A model generated the notes under the pieces. The model was not told where the DNA came from, did no database searches, and was given only the letters and a program-made list of their open reading frames with translations. The position numbers were made by a program, and so were the translations under genes. 64,000 nucleotides of DNA from JAGVPT01 sp963827085 (GTDB lineage Bacteria > Bacteroidota > Ignavibacteria > UBA10030 > UBA8401): NCBI GenBank assembly GCA_963827085.1, contig CAWGZY010000005.1, positions 744,001-808,000 on the forward strand, given 5' to 3'. This document shows, one piece after another, positions 26,843 to 36,025 of the stretch. Positions within the stretch are counted from its first letter, which is position 1. Each line of letters begins with the position of its first letter.

Positions 26843-27195
26843 AATTATTTTACACTAACGCTAGAGAGATCGTTCCTGGTCAATTCGTTCGGGGAAAAGG
26901 CACGTGAGTTAAAAAAGTTTTTTCCGAACAATCAGATATTTCACTTGCAGTAATTTTAGCTTTTGATTTGTATCTTCGGGATTGTATAGCAGCTACGGAA
27001 CATCAACTCATAAAATGAGCCTTCTGAATAACCCCGAAAGTGTTGCTCGTGCAAATCCCAAGGGGATGGCTTCGCGAGACGCAAATTCGCAAAATGGTTC
27101 TAAAACAGATCCTTCTCGCCTTTGCACGAAACAATTTTTCAGACGTTTCAAAATCTTTCTCCGGGGTTCTTTGTATTTTCATTTACAAATTGTTT
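26843..27195. other. spacer holding a dispersed repeat
   Basis: The region upstream of the glycosidase gene contains the 27020-27149 repeat, which recurs at 63773-63910. A plus-strand frame of about 90 codons inside it is a repeat artefact. Confidence 0.5.
27020..27149 (+). repeat. dispersed repeat, copy A
   Basis: It is about 130 bases long and aligns with 63773-63910 along its length. Shared blocks include 'cttctgaataa', 'cccgaaagtgt', 'gcaaatcccaaggggg/at', 'caaaatg.ttctaaaacaga' and 'cgaaacaatttttcagayg'. Copy B has about nine extra bases ('agcggctta'). It is non-coding and sits at a gene edge. Confidence 0.75.
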
Positions 27196-27765
27196 CTAAT
27201 GTTTTTCTCCCTTACGGTTGGTTGTTCCATTGCCTCTGTAGGTCAACGTGAGGCTCTGGTGCTCAAACGAGGGGCCAAAGTATTCCAATTCGATCGAATT
27301 TTTCACTTCCGAACCTTCAACCCGAAAGTGCCATAGATGGACGATTCCTCCAATTGGGTCATCAGTTGAGTTGTCGGGATTTCCATATTGTTGCGCGAGA
27401 ATTTCCAGGATGGCGTAATAAGTATCAGCAGACGCATCTTTGAACGTCAGCCTAGCCATTTTGAACTTCGAAACGGAGTTAAATTGATTAGTTAAACTTC
27501 CACCTAAACAACATGTGTCAATGATATATCCATCCAAAGTAAGGCCTGTGAAAAAATAAAAAGGCCAGGACACTTTCTTGCTCTGGCTGGCGTCACGCTT
27601 CTTGACAAATTTCACTCCCGGTTTACCAAGCATAATCTTTTTAGCACTCTCCATAGACGCACCAAACGGAATACCCAGTGCGCCATCAAGTTCTGGCTGA
27701 GCGGATAGTGTATTTATGTTGATGCAAAGAATGACAAATAGAAAAACATAGCATCTTCTTCTCAC
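27196..27765 (-). CDS. small secreted protein of unknown function (GTG start)
   Basis: The product is 189 residues from a GTG at 27765. The best ribosome site in the region (TAAGGAG) stands seven bases ahead of this GTG, and starting there leaves a compact signal peptide ('RRRCYVFLFVILCI' to 'LSAQ'). An ATG at 27807 would add 14 residues and overlap the small gene upstream. The mature protein contains 'GIPFGASMESAKKIM', a block common in small envelope proteins with a calcium- or PepSY-like look, then mixed alpha/beta sequence. No function is evident. The TAA of the upstream 51-residue gene lies inside its ribosome site, so the two are coupled. Confidence 0.7.
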   Translation of the reverse strand: MRRRCYVFLFVILCININTLSAQPELDGALGIPFGASMESAKKIMLGKPGVKFVKKRDASQSKKVSWPFYFFTGLTLDGYIIDTCCLGGSLTNQFNSVSKFKMARLTFKDASADTYYAILEILAQQYGNPDNSTDDPIGGIVHLWHFRVEGSEVKNSIELEYFGPSFEHQSLTLTYRGNGTTNRKGEKH

Positions 27766-27775
27766 TAGAGTCTCC

Positions 27776-27931
27776 TTAAATTGGGACAACAACTGTCCAA
27801 TCATCAATTTTCTTTGTTGTTTTATTGGTCAAAATCACTGCAAGGAAGGCAAAAGAAAAGCCTGCGATCAAAGCGCTGATAAGAGCACACTGTCGGAATA
27901 ACTCAGCAATTATGTCTGGGGATAAATTCAT
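27776..27931 (-). CDS. 51-residue single-pass membrane protein
   Basis: GAAGGA precedes the ATG at 27931. The sequence starts 'MNLSPDIIAELFRQCALISA', runs into one hydrophobic helix (about residues 15-34) and ends with a short polar tail 'KKIDDWTVVVPI'. The C-terminal end is short for a membrane protein with this kind of start, so it may be a truncated remnant of a longer multi-pass protein. It lies directly ahead of the GTG-started secreted protein. Function is unknown. Confidence 0.55.
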   Translation of the reverse strand: MNLSPDIIAELFRQCALISALIAGFSFAFLAVILTNKTTKKIDDWTVVVPI

Positions 27932-28101
27932 TGTATTTCCTTCTGTGGCGCCCTGGCTGTGATCAGATCTTTTATGACAAGTATGCGCTAGTTTTTGTAC
28001 GACAGATGGTTTCCTGCAAAATACTGCAATAATGAGGAATTTTCTGGTAAGTTTACGAACGCCCCACTATTGCAAAACTACTGCTATTCAGATAAAAATG
28101 C

Positions 28102-28135
28102 AACAGCCCAGATGAGGAGTCTGGGCTGTTTTTTT
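28102..28135. terminator. intrinsic terminator, bidirectional look
   Basis: AACAGCCCAGA and TCTGGGCTGTT form an 11-base-pair stem with a seven-base loop. The plus strand continues with T7. On the minus strand the stem is followed by a looser T-rich run, and it lies about 20 bases after the stop at 28156. It most likely ends the T9SS gene; no plus-strand gene reads into it. Confidence 0.75.
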
Positions 28136-28155
28136 GAGGCGAGAAACCTTTCATG

Positions 28156-30155
28156 CTACTTCAACAACAACATCTTTTTCTCGCTTGTGAAGTTAGCGGC
28201 AGTGAGGCGATAGATGTACATGCCGCTGGCAAGATTTCGGCCATCAAAGTTTACGCTATGCGAGCCGGCGCACAGGTTTCCGTTGACCAGCGTCGCCACT
28301 ACCTGACCGAGCGCGTTGTAAACCTTCAACTGAACAATCGACTGTTGCGGAATTGAGAAGTCGATCTGTGTTGAAGGATTGAAAGGGTTAGGATAGCTTT
28401 GCGAAAGTTCGAACGAGGTTGCAACACCCGTCCCTTTCGGTTGAACGAAAACGGGAGGGGGGGGCCGCCGACTAATGCATAATATCTGTTCATGACGGTG
28501 CTCAACTCATTGGAGTGAGCCGCGGCATACGCGGCATTTAGTGTATCGTCCCAAATTAAAGATCCTACTGGGAAGTTGTCAATCGTCGATACAACAGAGG
28601 ACTGTCCGAAATTCTCTGTAAGATCGGTGAATTTCGAGATTCCGACCTGGTCGCCGGGTGCAAGGGTGTTTGTCGAAGTGATCCCGTCCGTTTTCACACC
28701 ACCAACAATACCGGGCAGAGTTTGTGGATTGTAGTCGCCATAAATATAGGCGCTGTTAGTAATGGCGGGTTTAGCGGGGAACCTTGGATCGAAATACTGG
28801 TTTTGATTCCATTCCGCAATCATAGTCACAACGGCTGCGCTCATTCCGTACGAAAAAGGACTGATTGAAGGCATTGTGGTGCGTTCTTCAATCATCCCGC
28901 CATATGGCGGCGCATAGTCTGATAGCATTGCTTGAGTGTGAGCGTTCTCCCACTCGCAGGGAATGTTTTCAACTCTTTGCGGACTTGGATAGAACCATCC
29001 AAGGTATGATGGAATCGAGCCATACGGTTGTGGAGGATTGCCGGTATCGGCCAAGATGTAGGTGGAGTTGTTGTAGTAGCCACTAACGAGAAGCGGGTCA
29101 TAGTAATTGATGTTGTTCGAAATGTAGACTTGCAGATGCTGAGCGTTCAGGGTTTGCGAATAGTGAGTTGAATCGCCCGGTGATTTTTCATACTTAGGCT
29201 GGACTACGACCCCGTAGACGGCACTTACAGAGTCGATTATAATCGTGCTCGTAAAAAATCTGTAAGGATCCTGACCGTTGTTCGTCTCGTTTGAATCTTC
29301 GCCGGCCCAGTTCTGGTTGACAAAAATATTATTTGTGACAAAGAAGGTGCGGTGGTAGGGAGAGGAAAGCCAGTTTTTTTTGTTGTTGATGATCGTGTTA
29401 TGGTTGAAGTATGCAAAGTCGGTAAGTTGATTTTGCTCTAAGAATGTAAGACCTCCGGTTGTCACAGTGCAGTTTTCAACCCATAATGTATCAATTGGAT
29501 GCTTGCATTGGAAGACCCTTGAACTCCACCACTGACCAGGCTCGAACATGTTCCGGAAATAGCAATTGGTGATGAAGAACTTCGCTCCGTACGGCCAGCC
29601 GCCGATCGCGCCCGTTTCGTTCGTGCAATCAAAAATATCGGTGTTGCAGAATTCGAACAGGTCATTGTCAAGGATCAACCCTTGCGGACGCTGGTTCCTC
29701 GTGCCGCAATAGAAGAGCTCGCCCTGCAGGGTTCCATTCCATTCCATGACCTGCCAATGAACATTCACAATTTTAATACTGCCGTAGACCACATTGGATG
29801 GAACAGCTTCGGCCGATGGCACTATGATGATGATTGGTTTTGTCTTTACCGCAGGGTTTTTTGGATCGGGAACGCCAACGATTGTCAGTGTATGATTCGG
29901 ATCGTTGAAATAGATCGGAGTCGTTTGATAATAGACTTGGCCTTCATACAATGCGTACACCGCATTCGGATTTTTTCTCGCTCCTGAGGCGGTAGTATCA
30001 TTATCGATTGTGGAATCCATCACTCCGATAAATCCATTGCCCCCAAAATCGGATCCGGAGATGTAGCTTGTATCTCCGCTTATTTTCACCTGAGCAAAAG
30101 ATAAGCGTGATATTACCAAACACATTAGCATGGAATACAAAATCTGGGTTTTCAT
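28156..30155 (-). pseudogene. T9SS-exported beta-helix-like surface protein, frameshifted in a C8 run
   Basis: The start is the ATG at 30155, which has GGAGGG ahead and opens a signal peptide. The first part (about 565 residues) has many short 'N-x-x-F/Y' beta repeats ('LWVENCTVTTGGLTFLEQN', 'FFITNCYFRNMFEP'), as in right-handed parallel beta-helices. The frame is lost at the coding-strand C8 run (28457-28464) and would stop at 28326. With one more C the frame continues as 'VGGPPPPVFVQPKG' and into a perfect sorting domain ('SQSYPNPFNPSTQI' ... 'SEKKMLLLK') that stops at 28156. This is either a slipped-strand (phase-variable) site or an assembly error. Without the shift it would be a roughly 665-residue cell-surface protein. 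Confidence 0.85.
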
Positions 30156-30185
30156 TGGACCCTCCGGTAATGCCGATTTATTCAA

Positions 30186-30696
30186 TATTCACGAACCTGA
30201 TAGAGGGGATGTCAAATGCTCGAGGTCATTGTTCTCCCCACAAATAATAAAACCTCTTTCATTCCGCAAAACGGAAATCCAGAGGTCGATTAATATTTTC
30301 AGCCCAACCGTACCATCCTCATCCCCGTTAGATCGGTTGTCATTCTCTATGCGAAAGTACACCGATTTAGTGGTATTGTCAAGTCCCTGCCAAAAAGGAG
30401 CAGCGTCTTCATTAGAACAAGTTCGAGGGACGTTTACGGAGAGGTGAAAACATCGAGCAAAAACGCAAGGGAAACATATCCATTCTCTTTGCGGCTTAGC
30501 GACTTTGCGTGAGTGAGCTTCACACCTTTCCTAAATTAGGACACTACCCAAAAAACATTGTAGAATGAAGATTGGTCCTGGTGAAATGGAATGTTCAGCC
30601 CCTCAGCTCATAAAGGAATCTCATTTATCCTTACTCGCAAAGATGGATTCGAGCACTTGAATCAAGATCCAAAACAATTTAAGACTTTCGTACAAG
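30186..30696. other. spacer without a convincing gene
   Basis: Short frames on both strands lack ribosome sites. Around 30440-30520 there is a 'gcggcttagcgactttgcg' run of the same flavour as the dispersed repeat. Nothing else is seen. Confidence 0.4.
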
Positions 30697-30731
30697 AAAA
30701 ATGCGACACATTCAAATCTTGTATCGCATTT
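30697..30731 (-). terminator. intrinsic terminator of the first PilX-like gene
   Basis: Read on the minus strand, a stem of about 12 pairs (AAATGCGATACA with TGTGTCGCATTT) and a nine-base loop are followed by a T-run. It lies about 30 bases after the stop at 30764. The same structure follows the paralogue at 60748. Confidence 0.75.
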
Positions 30732-30763
30732 CAAAGGAAAGGATTAATTTCTGTGAAGATAGC

Positions 30764-31177
30764 TTAGCTCAGCCTCGTATATTCAGCTGCATGTGGTTGC
30801 TGATAAATTCGCTGGAGCGTCCACTTTACTCCGTTGTACTGCAGGATCGCAACCGTCGTTACCTGAAATCCGTTGTAGGTTCCAGTCGAAGTCACTCGTA
30901 TCTGCGTTCCCGAAAGGCCGACCGGCTGGTCTGCGATGTATGTCGCACTTCCGCCATTGAAATTCACGGTGCTCGAAGGGAAAACAGCCGAGGCATTGCC
31001 TCCAACTTCTCCCAGGGCAAACTTTACGCCAGCATTTGAAATTTGTCGTGCCTGGTCGTGGAAGGCCTGCGACTGCGCCACATTGTATATAGACTGGTCT
31101 GTCGACGTAAAGAGCAACGTATACATTCCGATCATAACGTATGCGCCAAGACCTACTATGACCTTTGATGTTGCCAC
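30764..31177 (-). CDS. PilX-like minor pilin / pilus assembly protein, copy 1
   Basis: The product is 137 residues from a GTG start with AAGGAT ahead. The N-terminal hydrophobic helix (about residues 5-27) is followed by 'QARQISNAGVKFALGEV', which matches the 'AxxIAEAGxxYAL' start of PilX/minor pilin headgroups. A beta-rich head follows, with 'GTQIRVTSTGTYNGFQVT'. In such proteins the helix packs in the pilus core and the head adds priming or adhesion functions. I see no prepilin peptidase, PilB or PilC genes nearby. Copy 2 (60748-61161) is about 88% identical in protein and also has the same terminator. It could be another single-pass envelope protein. Confidence 0.7.
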   Translation of the reverse strand: MATSKVIVGLGAYVMIGMYTLLFTSTDQSIYNVAQSQAFHDQARQISNAGVKFALGEVGGNASAVFPSSTVNFNGGSATYIADQPVGLSGTQIRVTSTGTYNGFQVTTVAILQYNGVKWTLQRIYQQPHAAEYTRLS

Positions 31178-31687
31178 GTGTTATCCTTGCTTTTTTGTCT
31201 TTGAATTGAATGTAAGCTACTCAACGGCTCTAAAAAAGCAGTGCTGTAGATCACATATTTGTGAAGCTTCGGTGCAGACGGGAGAATGGCTGTATGCCGA
31301 TAAAGCGCTATTATTGCTAAAGATCGCGCCGTTATGGGGTTGTTACCGCCCATTCCCCCGAACCGGATCTGCGCTATCAGGAAGTAAACACCGTCAACAG
31401 GACCCAGAATGCCCTCAACCAAAGTAGTGTTAAGGGGATATCCAAAGAGCAGCTTCAATTGAAAGTGAAGTGCGACCAGATTGTAACGAGCAGTTACCAG
31501 AATGCAAAAAAAGTGTATACAAGTATAGCCTCGGTCGCATTCTGGATATCATTCCATCCAAGCCAACCATCCTTCCATCGCGGAATGCTTCAATCAGTTC
31601 ATTTTCCAAAAACTGAAGACTCGTTGCATTTACCAGCATTATCACATACATTGGCAAAAGTTTGATTCTTTACATGACTAATACAAA
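31178..31687. other. spacer, no convincing gene
   Basis: The region upstream of copy 1 has overlapping short frames on both strands that do not look protein-like. No repeat or RNA gene is seen. Confidence 0.4.
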
Positions 31688-32065
31688 ATGGGAAAATTAC
31701 TTTTCATCGTCGCAATCGCATATTGCCTCATTGCAGACATAAGACTAAACGGGCGCAAGTGGTACTCGCAGGAAGTAATATTCTCGGATTGGCGTGGGAT
31801 TCCTGCGGTTGATTACTCGACAAACGTCCCGGTATCGACCTGGTATTCGGGGCATGCGCCAAAATATCTTCGTGCCGTGAATTTACAGCAGTTTCTTGCT
31901 GAACCAGAGACGGTAACGCTCGGAATTGATTATTATGCCCTTACTTCTGTTTCAGGAAAGTTTGCTTCAGGATTTCATTTTCAATGGGAAACTGATTCGT
32001 TAAAAAAAGGGGGTGTATTGGTTGCTAAGTCTATTCATGGAAAAATAATTATTCAGGGAAGATAA
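31688..32065 (+). CDS. possible 125-residue protein of unknown function
   Basis: The frame opens with a hydrophobic start ('LLFIVAIAYCLIADIRL') and then a soluble-looking mixed sequence ('YLRAVNLQQFLAEPETVTLG', 'KGGVLVAKSIHGKIIIQG'). Amino-acid use looks protein-like, but there is no ribosome site and no family I recognise. It may be the C-terminal remnant of a larger envelope protein in a decayed stretch. It is one of the few plus-strand candidates before 45 kb. Confidence 0.35.
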   Translation: MGKLLFIVAIAYCLIADIRLNGRKWYSQEVIFSDWRGIPAVDYSTNVPVSTWYSGHAPKYLRAVNLQQFLAEPETVTLGIDYYALTSVSGKFASGFHFQWETDSLKKGGVLVAKSIHGKIIIQGR

Positions 32066-32294
32066 TGAAACAGACAAAAGACTTTATCGGAATATCGCGA
32101 TTGAATTGCGGCAGTAACAAGTATTAAAAACGATCACTGGCGGCGGGGAGACTCCGGTGCTGATGTTTCTTGATTTGAGCAGCGGTCTTTCGTAAATTGA
32201 TACGGCTCAATTGAGAATTCCAACACAAATAAAAGATCTTGCGATTATGGGTTGTTTGCTCAGTGCAAAAGTACTCTCAATGATTTGTTTCCCC
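32066..32294. other. spacer before tRNA-Arg, nothing seen
   Basis: This part of the decayed region shows no open frame or repeat. Confidence 0.35.
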
Positions 32295-32367
32295 GCCCTT
32301 GTAGTTCAACAGGATAGAACGGGAGTTTCCTAAACTTCTGATCGCAGTTCGAGTCTGCGCGAGGGCA
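32295..32367 (+). tRNA. tRNA-Arg (anticodon CCT)
   Basis: The 73-base sequence folds into a full cloverleaf by eye. The acceptor stem is GCCCTTG with CGAGGGC and discriminator A. The D-arm is GTTC/GAAC with GG in its loop, and the anticodon stem is GGAGT/ACTTC with loop TTCCTAA (anticodon 32329-32331). A four-base variable loop and T-arm CGCAG-TTCGAGT-CTGCG complete it. T8, A21, G26 and the A15-U48 pair are in place. CCA is not encoded. It reads AGG codons. The neighbourhood is decayed, but the gene itself looks intact. Confidence 0.9.
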
Positions 32368-32847
32368 CATGTATTAATGCTGTGAACGACCGTAACCGGT
32401 ATCATTGTTCTTCCGATCGGGGCTCCTCCAGCGAGACCAATCGTCAGCCCGTGTTCGATAACTTACGCCTTGCGATATCCTCTAACCTAAAGGCATCCCA
32501 ATCATCGGCCTTTAACATTCATTAAGCGACATTCCTCTAATGCCTAATGTCTTTCCCGTCAAGTCATATTCTATTTCATCGCCAAAGTGCGGAGAACACC
32601 AAGAGTATTGTTGTTATACTCACAACGTATTAGCGTACGCGGCGGCTTAGCGCGAAAAAGCGTTTCGCCGATACTCCCGGCATTTTTGCTCATAGCGATG
32701 GGCCGGATTTGCGACATGGCGTTGGAGCATCCGACCTTTCATCTATCGAATCTCTTCGGCGTGTCAGCGTTTCCACCTGAGCTTGCGTTTTCAATTTTAG
32801 GGAACATCACCGACGTTGTAGGTATCTGATTTTTAATTTATGGCTTT
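32368..32847. other. spacer after tRNA-Arg with repeat debris
   Basis: A 'ggcggcttagcgcgaaaaagcg'-type run near 32640-32662 matches the end of the dispersed repeat (63880-63895). An 80-codon frame at 32587-32829 contains this run and is not credible. Confidence 0.4.
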
Positions 32848-33078
32848 GTGAAAATTGTCAAATATGAAGAGGTTGAAAAGAAACACATCCAAGAACTTGA
32901 AACCCTTCTTCCTATTTGTACCAATTGCAAGAAATACCGAAACGAAGCGGGGGAATGGTTGCCAATTGAAAAGTACCTCGTTGATAGCGGTTCGCCTAAA
33001 TTATCTCACGGTATATGTCCGGACTCTCGTCAACTTCTCTATCCTTCCTACGGCGTACGGTCAAGCTCCAAAAAGTAA
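32848..33078 (+). pseudogene. remnant of a kinase/regulator with the CxxC tail
   Basis: About 76 codons remain: a short coiled helix ('YEEVEKKHIQELETL'), then 'LPICTNCKKYRNEAGEWLPI' and 'LSHGICPDS'. This is the same Cys-rich tail as in the regulator at 7290-7868. Here the final Cys of the second pair is Ser, and the sequence runs out a few residues later. No receiver or PAS domain precedes it and the only start is a GTG without a ribosome site. I read it as the leftover 3' end of a larger gene. Confidence 0.65.
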
Positions 33079-33183
33079 CACGAGCACAGGGGAGACAATG
33101 AACCTTCGTTGCTGACAACGACTGATTAACCAAAGCTGGGGCGATGATGCGCGCGATACTTGAGATGGTCCATATCCTGAACC

Positions 33184-33774
33184 TTATCGCTTCACGAGAC
33201 CGAGCGGCAAAAGCGGCTTCCCGTACAATTCGTTCAACACTTGTGCTATTCCGGTGTACGCTGCTGAAAGTCCGCAAAGGATTCCTTCGAACCCTGTGAA
33301 TTGTTTGAGCGGCGCGCTATCAGTGGCATCGCCGATCGCGAGAAGAAAAAAGAGGATTGTCAGCGATCCAAAGACAACTTGCAGTGCGCGGGATAATTTA
33401 AATGTACCGACGAACATCAGCAGTGTGAAAACTCCCCATGAGGAGAGAAAGCAGATCATCCCCGTTTTTGAAGTAGCCTCTCCCAACCCCAATTTCGGCA
33501 TAACAATGAGCGCGACCAGAATAAGCCAAAAAAATCCGTAGGAAGAAAATGCAGTCATTCCAAAAGTATTGTTTTTCTTCCATTCCATTATCCCCGCGAC
33601 AATCTGGGCTAATCCACCATAGAATATTCCCATCGCCAAAATCATTGAGTTGAATTCATAGAAACCTGCGTTATGAAGATTCAACAAAACCGTTGTCATC
33701 CCGAACGCCAGCAACCCGAGTGGCGCCGGGTTGCCGGTAGTGTCCTTTATTTCATATCGTGCGACGTCGCTCAT
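33184..33774 (-). CDS. acetate/succinate uptake transporter (GPR1/FUN34/YaaH family)
   Basis: The 196-residue protein has six membrane helices and the family signature N15-P-A-P-L-G-L ahead of helix 1. Length matches SatP/YaaH (about 190-200). It would take up acetate as an anion or with a proton through the inner membrane, feeding acetyl-CoA. AGGGAT precedes the ATG. The M61 peptidase gene lies upstream on the same strand, without an evident functional link. Confidence 0.93.
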   Translation of the reverse strand: MSDVARYEIKDTTGNPAPLGLLAFGMTTVLLNLHNAGFYEFNSMILAMGIFYGGLAQIVAGIMEWKKNNTFGMTAFSSYGFFWLILVALIVMPKLGLGEATSKTGMICFLSSWGVFTLLMFVGTFKLSRALQVVFGSLTILFFLLAIGDATDSAPLKQFTGFEGILCGLSAAYTGIAQVLNELYGKPLLPLGLVKR

Positions 33775-33849
33775 GGATCATCCCTTCCGATGGTTGAATG
33801 ATGTGTTTGAAAAAACTATTTTCCGGATGTTGCGTCATTTAGATGATTT

Positions 33850-35769
33850 TCATTTCCTCGGTTTCGCGGGGGATTGAATTTCCGTGGACGGGCTAATGAT
33901 GAGGCCGAGCAGTTCGGGAATAGAAGGATCCTGCTCCAAATATGGATATCGTTCGCCGCCACGATAGCTCACCGAGTATGTTTTGAAGAATTCGCCGTTG
34001 GCGGCAAGAAGATCGAGCGGCAGGGAAGAAGTCTTTCCAAGCTTCAAGGCATCCCGGATAATATCTTTCGAATATTTTCGTTCGTTTACGGCAATCAACT
34101 TCATGCCCGGAGCGAGGCCGGCTTTAAACGCCGGCGTTTCGGGAATGACATCGATGATCGTTCCATCTTCTTCCACAAGGATTCCAAGAGAAAAACGAAG
34201 GTCGGTGTTCTTCCTTGTTTCCTCAAAGGATTTTTGCATTTCATTCATCGTATCTCTGTACACCAATTTCCATCCGCTCTTTTCGATCCCGCCCAGCGGT
34301 GCACGAGGGTCGAGTGATTGCAGCCGTGTGGTAAAGAATGTTTTCCAATCGTACGGCGCAACTTCGTTCATTACCGCGACGACATCTTCAAACACATACG
34401 GTTTTACTTCCGGGCCGTTATTTTTTCCACCGTGAAAGATTTTACAGAAATCGTCGAGAGACTTATTCCCCTTCGTGAGCTGTCTGATCTTTACATCCGC
34501 TTCCAGCCAGATAAGGTAGCCTTCGTCGTAGAAATCTACATCCCTTCGCCAGGAATCCCAATCGGGTCTATTGTTGTATAACAACTCTGCTTCATCGTCC
34601 GCATCCTGCAATGGGCGCCATGTCCGGCCGGGACGATTATCCATTGTGGCTGCAACAAGTGCGAGGTCATCCCGGAATTCTTCGGGGGAAAGAAGGCCGG
34701 AGCGGGCGGTCAGAATTGCGCCTAGGTATTCCGTAAGTCCTTCATATACCCAAAGAAGGTCATCCTTCATAGGGCTCGAATAATCGCCCGTCGCAAGCCC
34801 TACCGGGCGGCGAAACTTACCGTTCCACGAGTGCACAAATTCATGCGGCAATAATCCTGCTCTCACCCTATACAGGTCCCCGTCAATCAACGATCGTTCT
34901 GCAATCCGGTCGTCGCTGCATTGATGATGCTCAAGTCCAAAATGAGCAACTTGGTCGGAGAGCGTGTAAAGGAAATCATAATGATTATAATGGTGCGTTC
35001 CGAAAAGTTCGTCCGCTTCGACGACCAGATGTTTGTAGGCAATAATCTGTTCCGGGCTAATATTGAGTGCAGCTTCATTGTCGCTGAGGATGTCAAGGTA
35101 GTGTGGAACGCCCGACAGCGGAGTCAAATCGACCCGGCGCAGGTGAGTGCCTGTAAGGAGAGGTGAATCGATAAGCATCGTCAGTGAAACCGGGGCGAAA
35201 CTGATGGAATTATTCGTTTCACTTTTTGTTGTAAGGGCCGATACAAATTTCCAGCCGGCAGGCACAATCAGGCTTGGAGCGACGATGATGTCATCGGGCC
35301 GTGCTGAAACGGGATACACAAGCACCTGATTCCAACTTAAGACGAGAAGCTGTGCGGTGGAAGATGCTCCGGAAGAAAAGCCCCCCTCTTGCGGCGGAAG
35401 AATGAAGTCAAATGAAACGTCAACCCGGCCTATCCCCGGCGGAACTTCACAATGAATGGCAAACATTTCTTCAAGGTCGCGCCTCCACGGAATTGATTTT
35501 CCGTTGCCGGTAATTTTTAAACCCGCCATATCAATGACGGGCCCGGTCGGCCCGTGTTCGCCTGGAATCCATTTCGGATAAAAGAGCGTCAAATGTCCGG
35601 GGTGGACGGAAATCGATTCCCGCGTGTGCAGTATTTTTCTCGGTGCCTCAGTTGCATCGACGGTAAGAGTTATGGATGATTGTTCTGCCTGCGAGAGAGT
35701 TATTTGCGGAGCAAGAAACAGCAATGCGATCGAAATCTTTGCGCACAATAAAAAAAATCTTGAGGTCAT
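33850..35769 (-). CDS. M61 family metallopeptidase with C-terminal PDZ
   Basis: The product is 639 residues from the ATG at 35769, which has GAAGGG ahead; an ATG six codons earlier lacks it. A signal peptide (to about residue 27) leads to the M61 N-terminal beta domain. The zinc site is H309-E310-x-x-H313 ('LPHEFVHSWNGKFRRP') with E343 in 'YEGLTEYLG' as third ligand. A PDZ domain (about 525-610; 'DVIPETPAFKAGLAPG') closes the chain. M61 enzymes are glycyl aminopeptidases acting on small peptides in the periplasm. All catalytic residues are present. Confidence 0.93.
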   Translation of the reverse strand: MTSRFFLLCAKISIALLFLAPQITLSQAEQSSITLTVDATEAPRKILHTRESISVHPGHLTLFYPKWIPGEHGPTGPVIDMAGLKITGNGKSIPWRRDLEEMFAIHCEVPPGIGRVDVSFDFILPPQEGGFSSGASSTAQLLVLSWNQVLVYPVSARPDDIIVAPSLIVPAGWKFVSALTTKSETNNSISFAPVSLTMLIDSPLLTGTHLRRVDLTPLSGVPHYLDILSDNEAALNISPEQIIAYKHLVVEADELFGTHHYNHYDFLYTLSDQVAHFGLEHHQCSDDRIAERSLIDGDLYRVRAGLLPHEFVHSWNGKFRRPVGLATGDYSSPMKDDLLWVYEGLTEYLGAILTARSGLLSPEEFRDDLALVAATMDNRPGRTWRPLQDADDEAELLYNNRPDWDSWRRDVDFYDEGYLIWLEADVKIRQLTKGNKSLDDFCKIFHGGKNNGPEVKPYVFEDVVAVMNEVAPYDWKTFFTTRLQSLDPRAPLGGIEKSGWKLVYRDTMNEMQKSFEETRKNTDLRFSLGILVEEDGTIIDVIPETPAFKAGLAPGMKLIAVNERKYSKDIIRDALKLGKTSSLPLDLLAANGEFFKTYSVSYRGGERYPYLEQDPSIPELLGLIISPSTEIQSPAKPRK

Positions 35770-36025
35770 TTCTATCCCTTCAAACATTCCTAAATATGTT
35801 AGAGTAATTTCGGGTTTGGATTAAGATTTAAAGCCTCGTTTGCAATGAGCTACCGGAATATAGTTTTACAAATGAACGATTTACATAATTTTTGAGATTC
35901 AGGCATATTCCGTTGGGGAGAATTGGAGGGAGGAGTGGCGTTTGCGGCGATACTCCAAATCTCCGGTTGGCGTCGATTATATACCAAATAATATAATGAG
36001 TTGCAAGTGATGTTCTGTTACAGGT
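35770..36025. other. spacer, no gene seen
   Basis: The region upstream of the M61 gene is AT-rich with no open frame. The promoter and palindrome at 36026-36054 follow. Confidence 0.4.

Noticed and set aside
26982..27336. Two plus-strand frames of 89-98 codons
   Set aside because: They are translations of the dispersed repeat, as the same peptide appears at 63773-63910.
30130..30447. 105-codon plus-strand frame
   Set aside because: It is antisense to the start of the T9SS gene, then runs into the spacer.
31156..31458. 100-codon minus-strand frame
   Set aside because: It overlaps the start of the PilX-like gene in another frame and has no ribosome site.
32295..32367. tRNA pseudogene
   Set aside because: All stems pair and the conserved positions are kept, so it is called as an intact tRNA despite the worn surroundings.
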